Both the position numbers and the translations under genes were made by a program. A stretch of 64,000 bases of DNA from Asparagopsis taxiformis. Lineage: Eukaryota > Rhodophyta > Florideophyceae > Bonnemaisoniales > Bonnemaisoniaceae. The notes under the pieces are model-generated. The model worked only from the letters and a program-made list of their open reading frames with translations, was not told the origin of the DNA and did not search any database. This document shows, piece after piece, positions 20,711-31,500 of this stretch; within the stretch, counting starts at the first letter, position 1, and each line of letters starts with the position of its first letter. The stretch covers positions 1 through 64,000 of the forward strand of contig JALQPE010002064.1 in NCBI GenBank assembly GCA_030407315.1, in the 5' to 3' direction.

Positions 20711-20907
20711 TGAAATGGACGTCTGGTGGATGTCCAGCTCGATTGCACTGCTGGCCAGCCCAGAAATTCTAAAATTTCGGGCACGAAAAATATTGCAAAA
20801 AACATCGATTTGGGCGGTCGATTGTGCCGTACGGAACATCCCCATCTCAAAAACATGTTCACATGTGCATGTTTTTGAGAATAGCCCAAATTTTAACTCA
20901 AATCAGG
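20711..20907 (-). repeat. TR200 terminal repeat, copy f
   Basis: Precedes the ParB-dioxygenase gene. Its palindrome is slightly mutated (GTGCCGTACGGAAC). It is followed at 20908-20990 by the leader that also follows copy c. Confidence 0.9.
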
Positions 20908-21254
20908 GTGTTCCCCGGATAAAGGGGTGCTTGCAGCCGCCCCAAAAGCCGCCTAGCTTGACAGCTGTAATTTTAACACATTACACATCAAGGACACTGC
21001 CTGCTTCACGCCACCTCGTCAGGTTTCGAGAGCCCGACTCGGGCCCGTTCCGAACGGACACTCACATCTCGATTGCCTCTCTTGCATTCCAGCGGTCACG
21101 ATAGGTCTGTACCTAACAAAATTTCGGTTGTATTGTGTTATTATTTCCAGCGATTGGCGTTCACGACCATTCTTCAAGCAACGTGAAACCTACCATCCAC
21201 ATCACTCCAATACGTCAACGTCAACCATCTCTTTTCCTTTCCAACTCAACAACC

Positions 21255-24200
21255 ATGGCGGATACGCATTTCAGCAGTTTGTTTTCAACGGTTTGCGGCG
21301 ATCAAGTGAGCGCGTCAGCGGAGTCGCGCGGACTCAAGCGCGGCGTCGATGTCAATTTGTTTGCGGACGTGGACGGTGCGGCTGTGCATATTGGGACGGC
21401 TTCGGTGAGCACTGCTGGTGGCGATGTTGGCCTTCCGCGCACGCTGCACAACCACAAGCTGCCGGAAACCGACGAGGCGGACTATATCGTCGTGCGCAAC
21501 ATTGCGACTAAGGACAAGTTCAAGGACCTCCCGTTCCCGTACATGTTTCATGGCGCCGAGGGACCGCCGGAGACGATGGGTGGAGCATACGCCGCGGCGT
21601 TTTACCCTTGGGATACTCGGATGATGCGCCCCGCTGCGGAGGATGGCCCTAGCGACATTTGTACCCCTGCTGCAGCGTCAAACTTCAACGCAGCGACGAA
21701 ACAGGCCAGCTCGGGACGGATGCCCAGTACCGGTCCAGCAGGCGAAATCACTGGTTCGGGGGGTACGAAGCATCCAGCACGCTCCGTCCCGGTTTCGGGA
21801 GGCACGAAGCACCCTGCTCGCTCTGCTAGAGCCTCCAGTGGAGACACGAAGCACCCTGCTCGCTCCAACGTCACCGAAGCTACTTCGCAGGACGTAACCG
21901 AGGTGGACGACGAACCGGAGGTGGCGGAAAGCATTCGTGAGCAGCAGGGGACGCAAATTACGGTGCCCAAGTTTGTGACGTCGGATTACGTCGGAGAAGG
22001 AGCGACTGTGTTGGTGAGGGAGCTAGTGGAACCGGCCGTGACCCTTCGCGATGTGAAAGAAGACCACGTGGAGGACCTGCGCAACAATATGTTGGCTGTG
22101 GGGTATGAGAGCTCTTCGCGTATCACTGTGACGGTGCTGAGGTCGCAGAACACGCATCTGCCCGCCGACACGCGTCTGTTCCAGAATGGCAAATTCCATG
22201 CCAATGCGAACGTGACCGTGATCGACGGACTGCATCGTCTCAATGCTATGCATAGCATTGCCGATGACTTCACGCGCCTCACCCGTATGCACAGAACCAA
22301 GCTGCCACAGGACGCAAACCGCTTGCGCTGGGTTACTCAGCCTCTGGATGTGTACTACCTTCGCCGCAAGGACGACAGTGATCTTCAGCCTCATGAGATC
22401 ATCCACAAGAGTGCAGAGTCGAACCATACGACTGGGACGCAACTGACGGAGCGCTCCCTGGTTCGAATCTTGTCTTCCATCCAGCAGTTCATCCGTACGA
22501 TTGCTGTTGCAAATAACGTGGAAAACGCTGGCGACTTGCGTGAGTCTGATGTCATCCGAACATTGTTCGAGGCGCAGTTCATGGGGATGATGAATTCAAC
22601 GAACACGGCCCGGCGGTGGACGCGTTTGGCTATAGCAACGCTGAAGCATCCTGTTCTCGACGACGTGTTGCGTGAGCTGAACAATTCCGAGCGCCGCAAC
22701 GAGATTGGGATAACGCACCTGGACCACAAGATAGTGCGCGAGTTGCTGGGAGAAAACTTTGTCTTCGTCTTGCGTGGTCTTTCGGAGTACTTGAACCCTG
22801 CTCATGGTGGACGTCCGGATGGACGCTTTGACGTGAACGACTTCTATACATACGTCCGTCGCGTGACTGCAATAGCAAATTCTCTGTACGCTGCGTTTGG
22901 GCGCCCAAAGAGTATTATGCGCAAGTCATTTCTGAGCACAGAGATGGCAATTGGGTCGGTTAAGCAGCCGAAGGAGTTGCAATGGCATCTCACCAATGCC
23001 ATTGCAATGTATAGAGGGGACGACCGGAGCAGTGAGGTTCGAATGCGACGGAGAACCACGCGTTTACAGGATTTGGAAAAGAACTTGAAAGAGTTTTTCA
23101 ATCCGACATTGAAGAAGAAGACTAAGGCTCGACGCAAACGCCGCCCTTCTGCTGCCAATGTGAGACTCACTCACAAGAAGCCGCGGAATGTCGAACATGA
23201 GCCTGCTTCGCATGGCATCCGCCGCCGTTCACAGCGACTTCGCTCGACGGGGAGCACACGCCTCGAGGAAGAAGAGCCGGTTGTGGTACAACAATCCGCC
23301 GGGGAAGAAGAGCAGGCCGTTGTTGATAAACCAACCGATCAACAACAAGCCACTGCTTCCGGTGATGAGGGTGACGAAGACTCCGCCCGTTCCCCCGATT
23401 CTGCCGTTGAGATTGTCCCCCAAGATAACCAACGTGCTGGTGCGACTCCCTCCAACCAAGAATCTGTCCATACCGCTTCGGACGAGGAAGACAAACAGGG
23501 TGCAGACGTGGGCCAAGTCGAAAGCAAGGGGGTCCGCGAAGTGACAATTACATTCACTGTTCCGGAAGGAGTGGAAGTCGATGAAGACGGTTACATCGTT
23601 CGTGACTCTCCTTCTGAACACGACCTCCTGTTCGACGACCGTATGCCATCTCTTCCTGACGATTTCGAAGTCAAAGACCGAGCCGAAGTGCATCATCTGG
23701 CGCAGCGTCCCGCGGGCGTCATCGCATCGGTGAGGGTTGGCTGTCTGCCCCCGATTGAGCTCAGGTTGTTATTGGAGAGTGTGGAAATCGATGAGGAGGG
23801 CAGAGAGGTGAGGTATTTGAAGCAAGTGGCGATGGACCCTGTGTTTGAGGGGCTGCATATTCCGGAACAACATCGGGCTCGTCATCTTGTTTTCGAGATC
23901 GAGACCATCTATCCGATGTTTTTCGCAGCGTGGAAGATGGCTGCCAAGGCGATGTGTGAGCCTACATCGACTTTTCTACCCTCGAGGCTGGACTTCGCCC
24001 AGGTTGCGCGAATGTCTACAAGCTGGAAGGATTCGTATGAGGCCGGCACTGGTATGGCGTACTTCCACAATTGCCGAACGGAAATCAACGAGCGAGGGTA
24101 TACGGTGATGCACAATTTCGCGGATGTAAGCTACCTCGATGCGTCGGACAAGTTCCCATTTGACTTGGGTCTCATGGAAGAAATTCCTAACCAGGAATTG

Positions 24201-25211
24201 TTTCGGTACTTCTTGGGAACATGGGAGGGGGAGGAGGTGCACAAGGACCCTGGGAACCGGCAGCTGTGGAGTCCCATTGTCAATACTGGGGACGATGAAA
24301 CAGATGAGAAGAACCGGAATGAGGGGAGGGCTCGCTTCACGTCTACGCGCCACTGCCTGGTTGACTATGCCGAGAACGACGAGTCGCATATCGACCGGTT
24401 CAAGTTTGTGACGCGGCGAGCCCTGCTGGATGTGTGGTTGGGAATCCTTGTCCGGCTGATAGGGCTCGAGGAGTGCGGTTTACCGGGAGAAAAACTTGTC
24501 ATGCCGGCATCTGGGGGACGGTTTTTGATAACGGGAAAGGGGTGTTCTCGGCAGGTCCCACACAATGATTTCCCTGTTCCTCCTCGCGACCGCAAAGATC
24601 AACTTCCGGGTTACTTTGTTATTACCAACGGAGATGACCCATTCCCTATCTGGGTGTGTCCAGGGTCCCACAAGTACGTCTTTTCCAAAGCACTGGAATT
24701 AGATATGTACGCCAAGACGATGAAGCTGAAGAAGGTAATCGTTCCGCCACGTTCAGTCTTCATCGGTCACGGCCATGTACAACATGCCGGGGCAGGGCAT
24801 GTCGACAGAGTTGTGTCACACACGACAACGAGGTATCACACGTATTTCAGGAATGCGTCGTATCCGATTCCCGACAATGTTTCGTTTGGTTTCATCAGGC
24901 GGTTGGGATTCGAAGAAGAAGTAATCCCCAATGCTCCGCGCCGGTCTGCCAGGCAAAGTCAACCGGCACCTGTCAATGTTCGCCACAAGACAGTTGTTCC
25001 CATCCCGGTCAAGAAAGATCGTAGGCCGAAGACAGGGCAGCTCGGAATCATGCGGATGAAGACGACAGAAGCTCCCAAGAAGAGAACCCTCACAGCGGGT
25101 GAAGAATTCATCTTGAGCAGATCAACTCCACAGTTGCCGATAACGCCTATTCTGCCGGGAGATCCTGAATATGATGAGGACGAAGACGAAGAACAATTTT
25201 CCGACGGCTAG
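21255..25211 (+). CDS. ParB/sulfiredoxin-like domain plus 2OG-Fe(II) dioxygenase-like fusion (1318 aa)
   Basis: ATG at 21255 in a good context (ACCATGG); the frame is intact to TAG at 25209-25211. Residues 165-205 hold three GGTKHPARS-type repeats. From about 255 to 345 a ParB/Srx-like domain is suggested by LRNNMLAVGY, then TVIDGLHRLNAM. A helical region follows. A strongly basic stretch near 615-670 (KKKTKARRKRRPS) could be a nuclear signal. An acidic region lies at 670-800. Near residue 1102 VPHNDFPVPP gives the H-x-D of a double-stranded beta-helix dioxygenase, followed by WVCPGSHKYV, then GHGHVQHAGAG with the distal His near 1175, and TTRYHTYF with a 2OG-binding-type Arg near 1190. Expected chemistry is iron- and 2-oxoglutarate-dependent hydroxylation. 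DNA as substrate is an inference from the ParB fold and the methyltransferase linked through TR200. Confidence 0.75.
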   Translation: MADTHFSSLFSTVCGDQVSASAESRGLKRGVDVNLFADVDGAAVHIGTASVSTAGGDVGLPRTLHNHKLPETDEADYIVVRNIATKDKFKDLPFPYMFHGAEGPPETMGGAYAAAFYPWDTRMMRPAAEDGPSDICTPAAASNFNAATKQASSGRMPSTGPAGEITGSGGTKHPARSVPVSGGTKHPARSARASSGDTKHPARSNVTEATSQDVTEVDDEPEVAESIREQQGTQITVPKFVTSDYVGEGATVLVRELVEPAVTLRDVKEDHVEDLRNNMLAVGYESSSRITVTVLRSQNTHLPADTRLFQNGKFHANANVTVIDGLHRLNAMHSIADDFTRLTRMHRTKLPQDANRLRWVTQPLDVYYLRRKDDSDLQPHEIIHKSAESNHTTGTQLTERSLVRILSSIQQFIRTIAVANNVENAGDLRESDVIRTLFEAQFMGMMNSTNTARRWTRLAIATLKHPVLDDVLRELNNSERRNEIGITHLDHKIVRELLGENFVFVLRGLSEYLNPAHGGRPDGRFDVNDFYTYVRRVTAIANSLYAAFGRPKSIMRKSFLSTEMAIGSVKQPKELQWHLTNAIAMYRGDDRSSEVRMRRRTTRLQDLEKNLKEFFNPTLKKKTKARRKRRPSAANVRLTHKKPRNVEHEPASHGIRRRSQRLRSTGSTRLEEEEPVVVQQSAGEEEQAVVDKPTDQQQATASGDEGDEDSARSPDSAVEIVPQDNQRAGATPSNQESVHTASDEEDKQGADVGQVESKGVREVTITFTVPEGVEVDEDGYIVRDSPSEHDLLFDDRMPSLPDDFEVKDRAEVHHLAQRPAGVIASVRVGCLPPIELRLLLESVEIDEEGREVRYLKQVAMDPVFEGLHIPEQHRARHLVFEIETIYPMFFAAWKMAAKAMCEPTSTFLPSRLDFAQVARMSTSWKDSYEAGTGMAYFHNCRTEINERGYTVMHNFADVSYLDASDKFPFDLGLMEEIPNQELFRYFLGTWEGEEVHKDPGNRQLWSPIVNTGDDETDEKNRNEGRARFTSTRHCLVDYAENDESHIDRFKFVTRRALLDVWLGILVRLIGLEECGLPGEKLVMPASGGRFLITGKGCSRQVPHNDFPVPPRDRKDQLPGYFVITNGDDPFPIWVCPGSHKYVFSKALELDMYAKTMKLKKVIVPPRSVFIGHGHVQHAGAGHVDRVVSHTTTRYHTYFRNASYPIPDNVSFGFIRRLGFEEEVIPNAPRRSARQSQPAPVNVRHKTVVPIPVKKDRRPKTGQLGIMRMKTTEAPKKRTLTAGEEFILSRSTPQLPITPILPGDPEYDEDEDEEQFSDG

Positions 25212-25490
25212 ATAGCTTAACAACTACTACTTTGGTAAACAATTATCGAGAATATAATCATCTCCTTTATCACTTTCAATCTATGAACCTAGTATAATGT
25301 ACTTCCGTTCCATGCTTTCAAACTAGATTGTCCATTCCCTCGTGGGTTGGAGCATGATTTCCAGGACGATTCCCTCACATCTCTAGACTCGATGGTCTAT
25401 GGTAGAAATAGCAGAACAATTGGGTTTGTACGTGCTTCATCGCCTACTTGCTTCCGGTAATGTGTGGACGTGCACGATACACGATCAACC
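25212..25490. other. 3' flank of the ParB-dioxygenase gene, no gene
   Basis: A/T-rich stretch after the stop codon, then TR200. No gene seen. Confidence 0.6.
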
Positions 25491-25688
25491 TGAAATGGAC
25501 GTCCGGTGGAAGTCCAGCTCAGATGCATTGCTGGCCAGCCCAGAAATTCTACAATTTCGGGCACAAAAAAATATTGCAAAAAACATCGATTTGGGCGGTC
25601 GAAAGTGCCGTACGGCACACCCCCATCTCAAAACCATGTTCACATGTGCATGTTTTTGAGAATAGCCCAAATTTTAATTCAAATCAGG
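25491..25688 (-). repeat. TR200 terminal repeat, copy g
   Basis: Same orientation as copies e and f, so the ParB-dioxygenase gene lies between direct, not inverted, repeats. It has the GTGCCGTACGGCAC palindrome. Confidence 0.9.
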
Positions 25689-25879
25689 GTGTCTTAATTT
25701 GGCCACAACGGCCCCAGGAACCGGCCGCCGCCCCGAGTGGGGTTGTCACTGGCTTCTGTAAGCACTAACTGTAAGGCTAAATGGCGTCTGACGAAGGGTC
25801 AATTTCAGGCTCAATACGCCAAGGACAGGTCTTGGTCCTTGTTCCATCATGGTCCCGCCTCACTGTCTCACGACCAACC
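25689..25879. repeat. ~190 bp spacer repeat, copy 2
   Basis: Near identical to 20521-20710. Together with copies g and h it repeats the arrangement TR200-spacer-TR200 found at 20350-20907. Confidence 0.9.
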
Positions 25880-26076
25880 TGAAATGGACGTCCGGTGGAT
25901 GTCCAGCTCGATTGCACTGCTGGCTAGCCCAGAAATTCTAAAATTTCGGGCAGAAAAAAATTGCAAAAAATCATCGATTTGGGCGGTCGATTGTGCCGTA
26001 CGGCACACCCCCATCTCAAAAACATGTTCACATGTGCATGTTTTTGAGAATAGCCCAAATTTTAACTCAAATCAGG
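25880..26076 (-). repeat. TR200 terminal repeat, copy h
   Basis: Full copy with intact palindrome and hairpin, ending CAAATCAGG before the third spacer. Confidence 0.9.
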
Positions 26077-26330
26077 GTGTCTTAATTTGGCCACAACGGC
26101 CCCAGGAACCGACCGCCGGCCCCGATCGGGGGCTGTCACTGGCGTCTGTAAGCACCAACTGTACGCCGGAACCGGCCACCGCCCCGATCGGGGCTATCAC
26201 TGGCTTCTATAAGCACCAACTGTAAGGCTAAATGGCGTCTCACGAAGGGTCCATTTCAGGCTCAATACGCCAGGGACACGTCTTAGTCCTTGTTTCATCA
26301 TGGTCCCGCCCCACTCTCTCACGACCAACC
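26077..26330. repeat. Spacer repeat, copy 3, with internal duplication
   Basis: Longer than the other spacers because a ~60 bp segment containing CACCGCCCCGATCGGGGC-like sequence is duplicated. CCCCGATCGGGG is a perfect palindrome created or kept here. Confidence 0.85.
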
Positions 26331-26418
26331 TGAAATGGACGTCCGGTGGATGTCCAGCTCGATTGCACTGCTGGTCAGCCCAGAAATTCTAAAATTTCCG
26401 AAAAATCAATTTGGTGGC
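26331..26418 (-). repeat. TR200 terminal repeat, copy i (truncated)
   Basis: Only the inner end (CCTGAAATGGACGTCCGG) to AAAATTTCC is well matched. A degenerate ATCAATTTGGTGG remains, then similarity is lost. Confidence 0.75.
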
Positions 26419-27689
26419 CCAGCATCTCCTGTGCCGAAAATTCCCGCACTCACTTCTGATATACGTCTAGACGTGTTTCGCACTTGTACGCATCAGGGAA
26501 GGCTGCACGGAAGGTTGAGACTACGCTACTTGTGTACCGCGTCGTCTGAAATAGCGAGTAGTGTTTGTTGTATAGTTGTGGAGTATGCGTCTAGTGGTTT
26601 GTAAAGCTTGCAGAACGGGATAGGGATGTGGTTGGCCCTATTTTATGAATACATGAGTACCAATATTCAGGGTTGACAAAGCGGAAAGGCATAGGCTCAT
26701 ACATGTTTGAGATTGCATAGTAGAGAAAATATTTCCATCGAAATTTACATGGAGCTGATGGAGGTTTTAAGGATGAGGTATGAGAGGAAGAAAATTCTTC
26801 TGTGGTATGAGGATGTGTTCTAAGGGGGGATGGAATCCTGGGATGGTACAGGGGGAGGTGGAAATGTACGGAGTGCGGGTTTAGAATGGAGTGTGATTCG
26901 GAGAGGAGTGCCGACAAGCATATTATGGGGATTGGGGAGACGCTGTGGGGTGTTGGGGTAGTGAGGGCAGAGGAGGTGTTTAGGTGGGACCGTAGGAGGG
27001 TGCGGTTGAAGGCGCCGAGAGGAGGGGGTTTTAGGAAAGTGAGGAGAAAGAGGGGGAGGGGGTAGCGTCTGTTCTGGCTGTGGTGAGTGGGGATGTGATG
27101 GAGAAGAAGGGGGTTATTGTATTTGGGGAGGGAGGGGAGTGGGAGGATGGGTGCGAAGTGGAGGGTTGATATGTGGTTCAGAGCGGGGAGTTTTCTGGGG
27201 AGACGGCGGCGGAGCGGGAGCGTGGGCCGGTGGTGGTGGTGTATACGGCATCGAAGATGCGGATGGCGTGGGGGCATGGAGCAGGTCGGGTACGGGATGG
27301 GGAGTGAGAGGTTTTGGAAGAGTAAGCTGCAGGGGAAGTTTGTGGAGAGGGAGAAGGAGAGGGGTTGAAGGTAGAGGAGAGAGGGTATTGAAGAACAATA
27401 CGTTTCAAAGGTGATGGGGGAGAGCATGGTCGAGGAGATAGGGGGTGTTTTGCCCTATTCTGAGGTAGTATGAGGACTGGTTATACGAAATCTGTACGGT
27501 AGAGCAGAAAAGGATGTATGGAATGGAGGTGTGCACCGTGGAAGCGGGGATAGGTAGCTGAAAATGCGTGCTAGAGTGGTATTGGGGGTGTTTGAGGTAC
27601 AGTACGGGGGAGGTGAGCACCAACTGGAAGGGGGTGTGAGCGAGAGGATGAAAAAATTAAAGACGAAATTGGAGTCGACCGACAAGGAA
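26419..27689. other. Purine-rich region without a supported gene
   Basis: The plus strand is rich in G and A from 26750 to 27660. A 278-codon minus-strand frame (26591-27427) and shorter plus frames are low-complexity (Pro/Ser/Leu or Gly/Arg) and look like composition artefacts. It may be the interior of the element whose terminus is at 28008. Confidence 0.5.
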
Positions 27690-28008
27690 AAATATAGTGG
27701 TCGCCGTGATGGATGCGGACATCCATGTCGAGCACGGCGGCAGAAATTTCTGGGGTCGAAATTTTTGAATTTCTGAACCGGCGCCCGTCCTAGGTGGACA
27801 TAGACATGGCGGAAGTCCATCCCGAGGGGGACATCCGTGGTACTAGAAACAATGAATGTCGCCCTAGTAATACTAGACGTACTAGACCGCATGGACGTCC
27901 GGTTCTAGGCGGACATCCAAAAATACTGGAGAACATGGACGTCCGCCTAGTAATACTAGGTGTACTAGAGGTTGTGGACGTCCGCGTCCATTTCCGAGAA
28001 CACAGACG
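27690..28008. repeat. Degenerate subterminal array and element terminus
   Basis: Repeated GGACRTCC and CTAGTAATACTAG motifs, for example at 27893, 27932 and 27975. The last ~50 bp match 13777-13826, including GTGGACGTCCGCGTCCA and the end ACAGACG. The orientation is the same as the array at 13385-13826. Confidence 0.65.
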
Positions 28009-28153
28009 AACCCGGAGTATTCGCCCGTAACTTCTCTGTCCTTCGATGACGTTATTTCAGGATAGTTTTGTATCCGGAGTAATCGTACCAGCTCGGGTAA
28101 CTGACTTCCTGTTATTTCAAGACAATTGTATTGCCCGGAGTAATCAGCAGCCA
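28009..28153. other. Short flank between two elements
   Basis: Contains two similar segments, each with GTTATTTCA and a CCGGAGTAATC box. No gene. It is the sequence into which the copia element inserted. Confidence 0.5.
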
Positions 28154-28502
28154 TATGAATCATTATAGCTTGATTCAGTTGTATCACATTGTGTGATTAT
28201 GATTTGAGCAATATGGTAATTCTTTGATTGTTTTGTTTTGTTATGTTGTCTATCATATTGAGTAATTGTGGCCGGTGCGATATTAAATCACTATTGACTT
28301 GTTTATAGCTGTTTAACACGTGTTGTTTACAGTAGCTCTGCTCTTGTGCTCTTGCAACAGAGATGTTCCCCTCCCAGCCGTTGCTGACACATCATTTGTA
28401 TTGCAGAAGCATTCGTCAGGGAACGCACACCATGCCAATACTGAATTGCATAAGAGTAAGAAACTGTTAGTGTTACTGTTTAATAAAGACATCGAAGTGA
28501 TA
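28154..28502 (+). repeat. 5' LTR of the copia element
   Basis: 349 bp, from TATGAATC to GTGATA (TAT...ATA ends rather than TG...CA; exact ends are uncertain by a base or two). A TTAATAAAG near 28479 could serve as a poly(A) signal. Confidence 0.85.
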
Positions 28503-28559
28503 ACTCCTTTTGATCAACCTTCTCGAAAAGACAACGAACGCCTACCACTTTCTGTTGTT

Positions 28560-31500
28560 ATGGGCCCAGATACTGGGAAATCAGCGCTTCCTTCGCGCCC
28601 GCGCTTCACATGGGATGTGCGAAATGTTCCGTGGACGGACGGAAAAGGGAACCAAGAGGAGTATGCCTCCTCTGTAAAGTTGTGGAGCTCATTCCATGAC
28701 ATGTTACCGGATACAAACACAAACAAGATACCAGCTGAACTAGAAGGACTCATGCTACAGAGCCAATTGTTTGGACGTGCAAAGGAATTATGCAAAGCAA
28801 TCCCGGACAATGTCATACAGTCAGCTGATGGTGCAACTGCTATTGTGCAGAAAGTTTTCAAGCGTGATCCACTTGCTGTAGTAAGTGAAGTATATCAAGA
28901 CTTTATTGCACTACTGAATACTGAACGTGGACAAAGCGAGTCGTTCATGAATTTTGAGTCACGCTTTGAAGCACAAGTTGCCAAATTTAATGCACACTCC
29001 AAAGATATTGAGCTACCTTCTTCATGGACTGCATTCATGCTGCTAAATAATGCTGTCGTTGACAGTGGTCAACGAATATCTGTACTTGCAGCATCATCTC
29101 CGCGTGATACAACATTTGATGCAAATGCGACAACATCAACCCTTCTCAAAGCTGTGTCTTACAGCTCAATATCATCTGTTTTGAGGCAATGCGACAGACC
29201 AAAAACCTCTGAAAATGGCTCACTATCTACCATACCACTACAGGCCAACAGTGCGATACGTATGCAACGTGGCCAACGCAGAAAACTGTCTCCACAGGAA
29301 CTAGTTGACTTGAAGTCTCGAAGCACTTGCAGAAAATGTCACCAAGTTGGACATTGGGCCGTTGATCACAACCGCGATGGATCTCTCAAACATGGAGTAA
29401 TTTCTATCTCTCCTAATGACACAAGCAAAAGTTGTGCTTCAAAGACATTACAAAAGAAAAAGTCTCCCACATTTAATATGGTGCAGATACAAGGAGAAAA
29501 TTTGAATGTAACCATGTCAACAGGGCCACTGCTTGACGATGGTGCGCCATACAGTGGAATTGGACTAAATGAGTTCAAACTGCTACAGCCTCTACTCCTC
29601 CCAACTTGGAATAGTTCTTTCGATCCTTTACCTGACTCTATTGCAGATCGCCCATTCTGGCAATACGGTACTGGAGAGCACTCCAGTGATAGTAGGCCCA
29701 TAATTGGATCGATCATCCTACGGGCACAATCAGATAATGGCCATACCGTGGAGATACGCCACCTCGTCATTCAAGGGTCATCACAATGGGTTGTTGGACG
29801 CAATGTAACTCGGCATTGTGACATCATACATATTGGGAAAAACGTGTTGCAGCTTCCAAAAGACATGACAGGGAACAGTCATGGCACAATTGAGCTTCTG
29901 GATATTGATATGCACAGTTACATACCCTGCAAGGCGTTTCTCGAATTTCAAGATGAGCTCACTGTTTCACAAGCATCACAAATGTTTTGTGCAACAACAA
30001 CGATACACAATGGGGACACTAACCACCCTTGGAATGAACTAAGAAAAATTGTTGACAAAGTTCATCTACATGTTTGCGGTCACTCTACATACTCTGATAT
30101 TAAGATACTTTTACAACGCAATGGTCTTTGGAGTGATGAAGTGAAGAAGTACTTGTCAAGAGTAATGGAAACATGCACTAGTTGCTCTGCAACCTCAGAG
30201 CCGAAGAAAATGAGGAAAGTTTCGCTGAGTGCGATGAGCCGCCAATTCAACGATGTGATATGTATTGACCACTTCCATTTGGAGGACATGCGGGTTTGTC
30301 ACATTATGGACTCAGCTACGAGATACTCCATTGGAGCTGTAGTTCCAGACACTTCTATGAAACATGCTATAGCAACACTGGATGCACAATGGATATCAGT
30401 ATTCTGGATACCGGGTGCAATTGTTTACGATCCAGCATTTGACACTGCTGAATTCCGTGAATATCTTGTCAAACATGATATTGAAGCTCGACCAATACCA
30501 CCCAGACGCCATAACAAGAATTTACTAGAGTCTAAACATCGAGTAATTCGTGATATATTCATCCGACTTCAACATGGTATGGATGAATCTGACTCACTAG
30601 CGCAAACATTGCTAGTGCAGCAATCTATTAGGATTTCAAATAATCTCTATGGAAACGACATAATGTCTGCCCATGAGTTTGCTAAAGGATACACAAGGCC
30701 GATACAGAAGGATACTAAACTCAAAATGATACCATCTGACATCATTTCTGCACATGACCATCTCGTTGCTAAGAGAAAGCTGACATTAATTCTGAGATCG
30801 AAATCTGTACAAGACCCAACAATCTCAATGGGTGATTTAGTACAAGTCTACGTCAAACGGCAGCACGAGAAAAGGGGATCGTGGAGCGCACCTAAACCAG
30901 TCCTATCGTCCGACCATGCCTCTCGCGCTGTGACAGTTCCTGGACATAATGGTAGAACTATGAAGGCAGCTGTTGAAGATATACGTCATGCAATTACTGA
31001 TGATGCACTTGCAGTATCAATCCAGGAAGCAATTGACACCATTGAAAAGAGTGCAGATGAAACAATTGATGAATTTATGGCAGATGAAGATGAGGCTGAT
31101 GTCAAAAACTTGCAAAACCCACCCGATACGCGATACGATGCTGACTTCGATCTCACCAATTCAGTGGGCATATGCAATAATTCGGACTCTCCCAATGAAT
31201 TACCCAAAATTGGTGATTCTGTAGACATCTATTGGCCACTAGACGACGCATACTATACTGTTTCAGTCTCTACAATCAAGGATGGAATCTTTAACATCCA
31301 ATACAACGATGGTGATACAGAACAGCTCAATCTTGATGATGAGAAATGGCGCTTCACACCTGATAAGTTATGTAGTAATGAAGTGCAACTGTCACCTGCT
31401 CATGAATTGGAAAGTTTTGAGCAACATGCTATCAAGATGTACTTTGATCAATTCGGCATCAAAGACTTAATGTTATTTCAAGCACAAGGCTTACCAGCAT

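Noticed and set aside
21135..21254. A 40-codon upstream extension of the ParB-dioxygenase gene
   Set aside because: It begins with GTG and has no conserved feature, while ATG 21255 has a strong ACCATGG context.
26591..27427. A 278-codon minus-strand frame
   Set aside because: Low-complexity Pro/Ser/Leu composition that mirrors a purine-rich plus strand; no motif, no repeat-bounded context.
28320..28559. Upstream extension of the copia frame
   Set aside because: It lies in the LTR and primer region. The first ATG after the LTR that fits the frame is 28560. The similar short frame at 63648-63833 is the other LTR.
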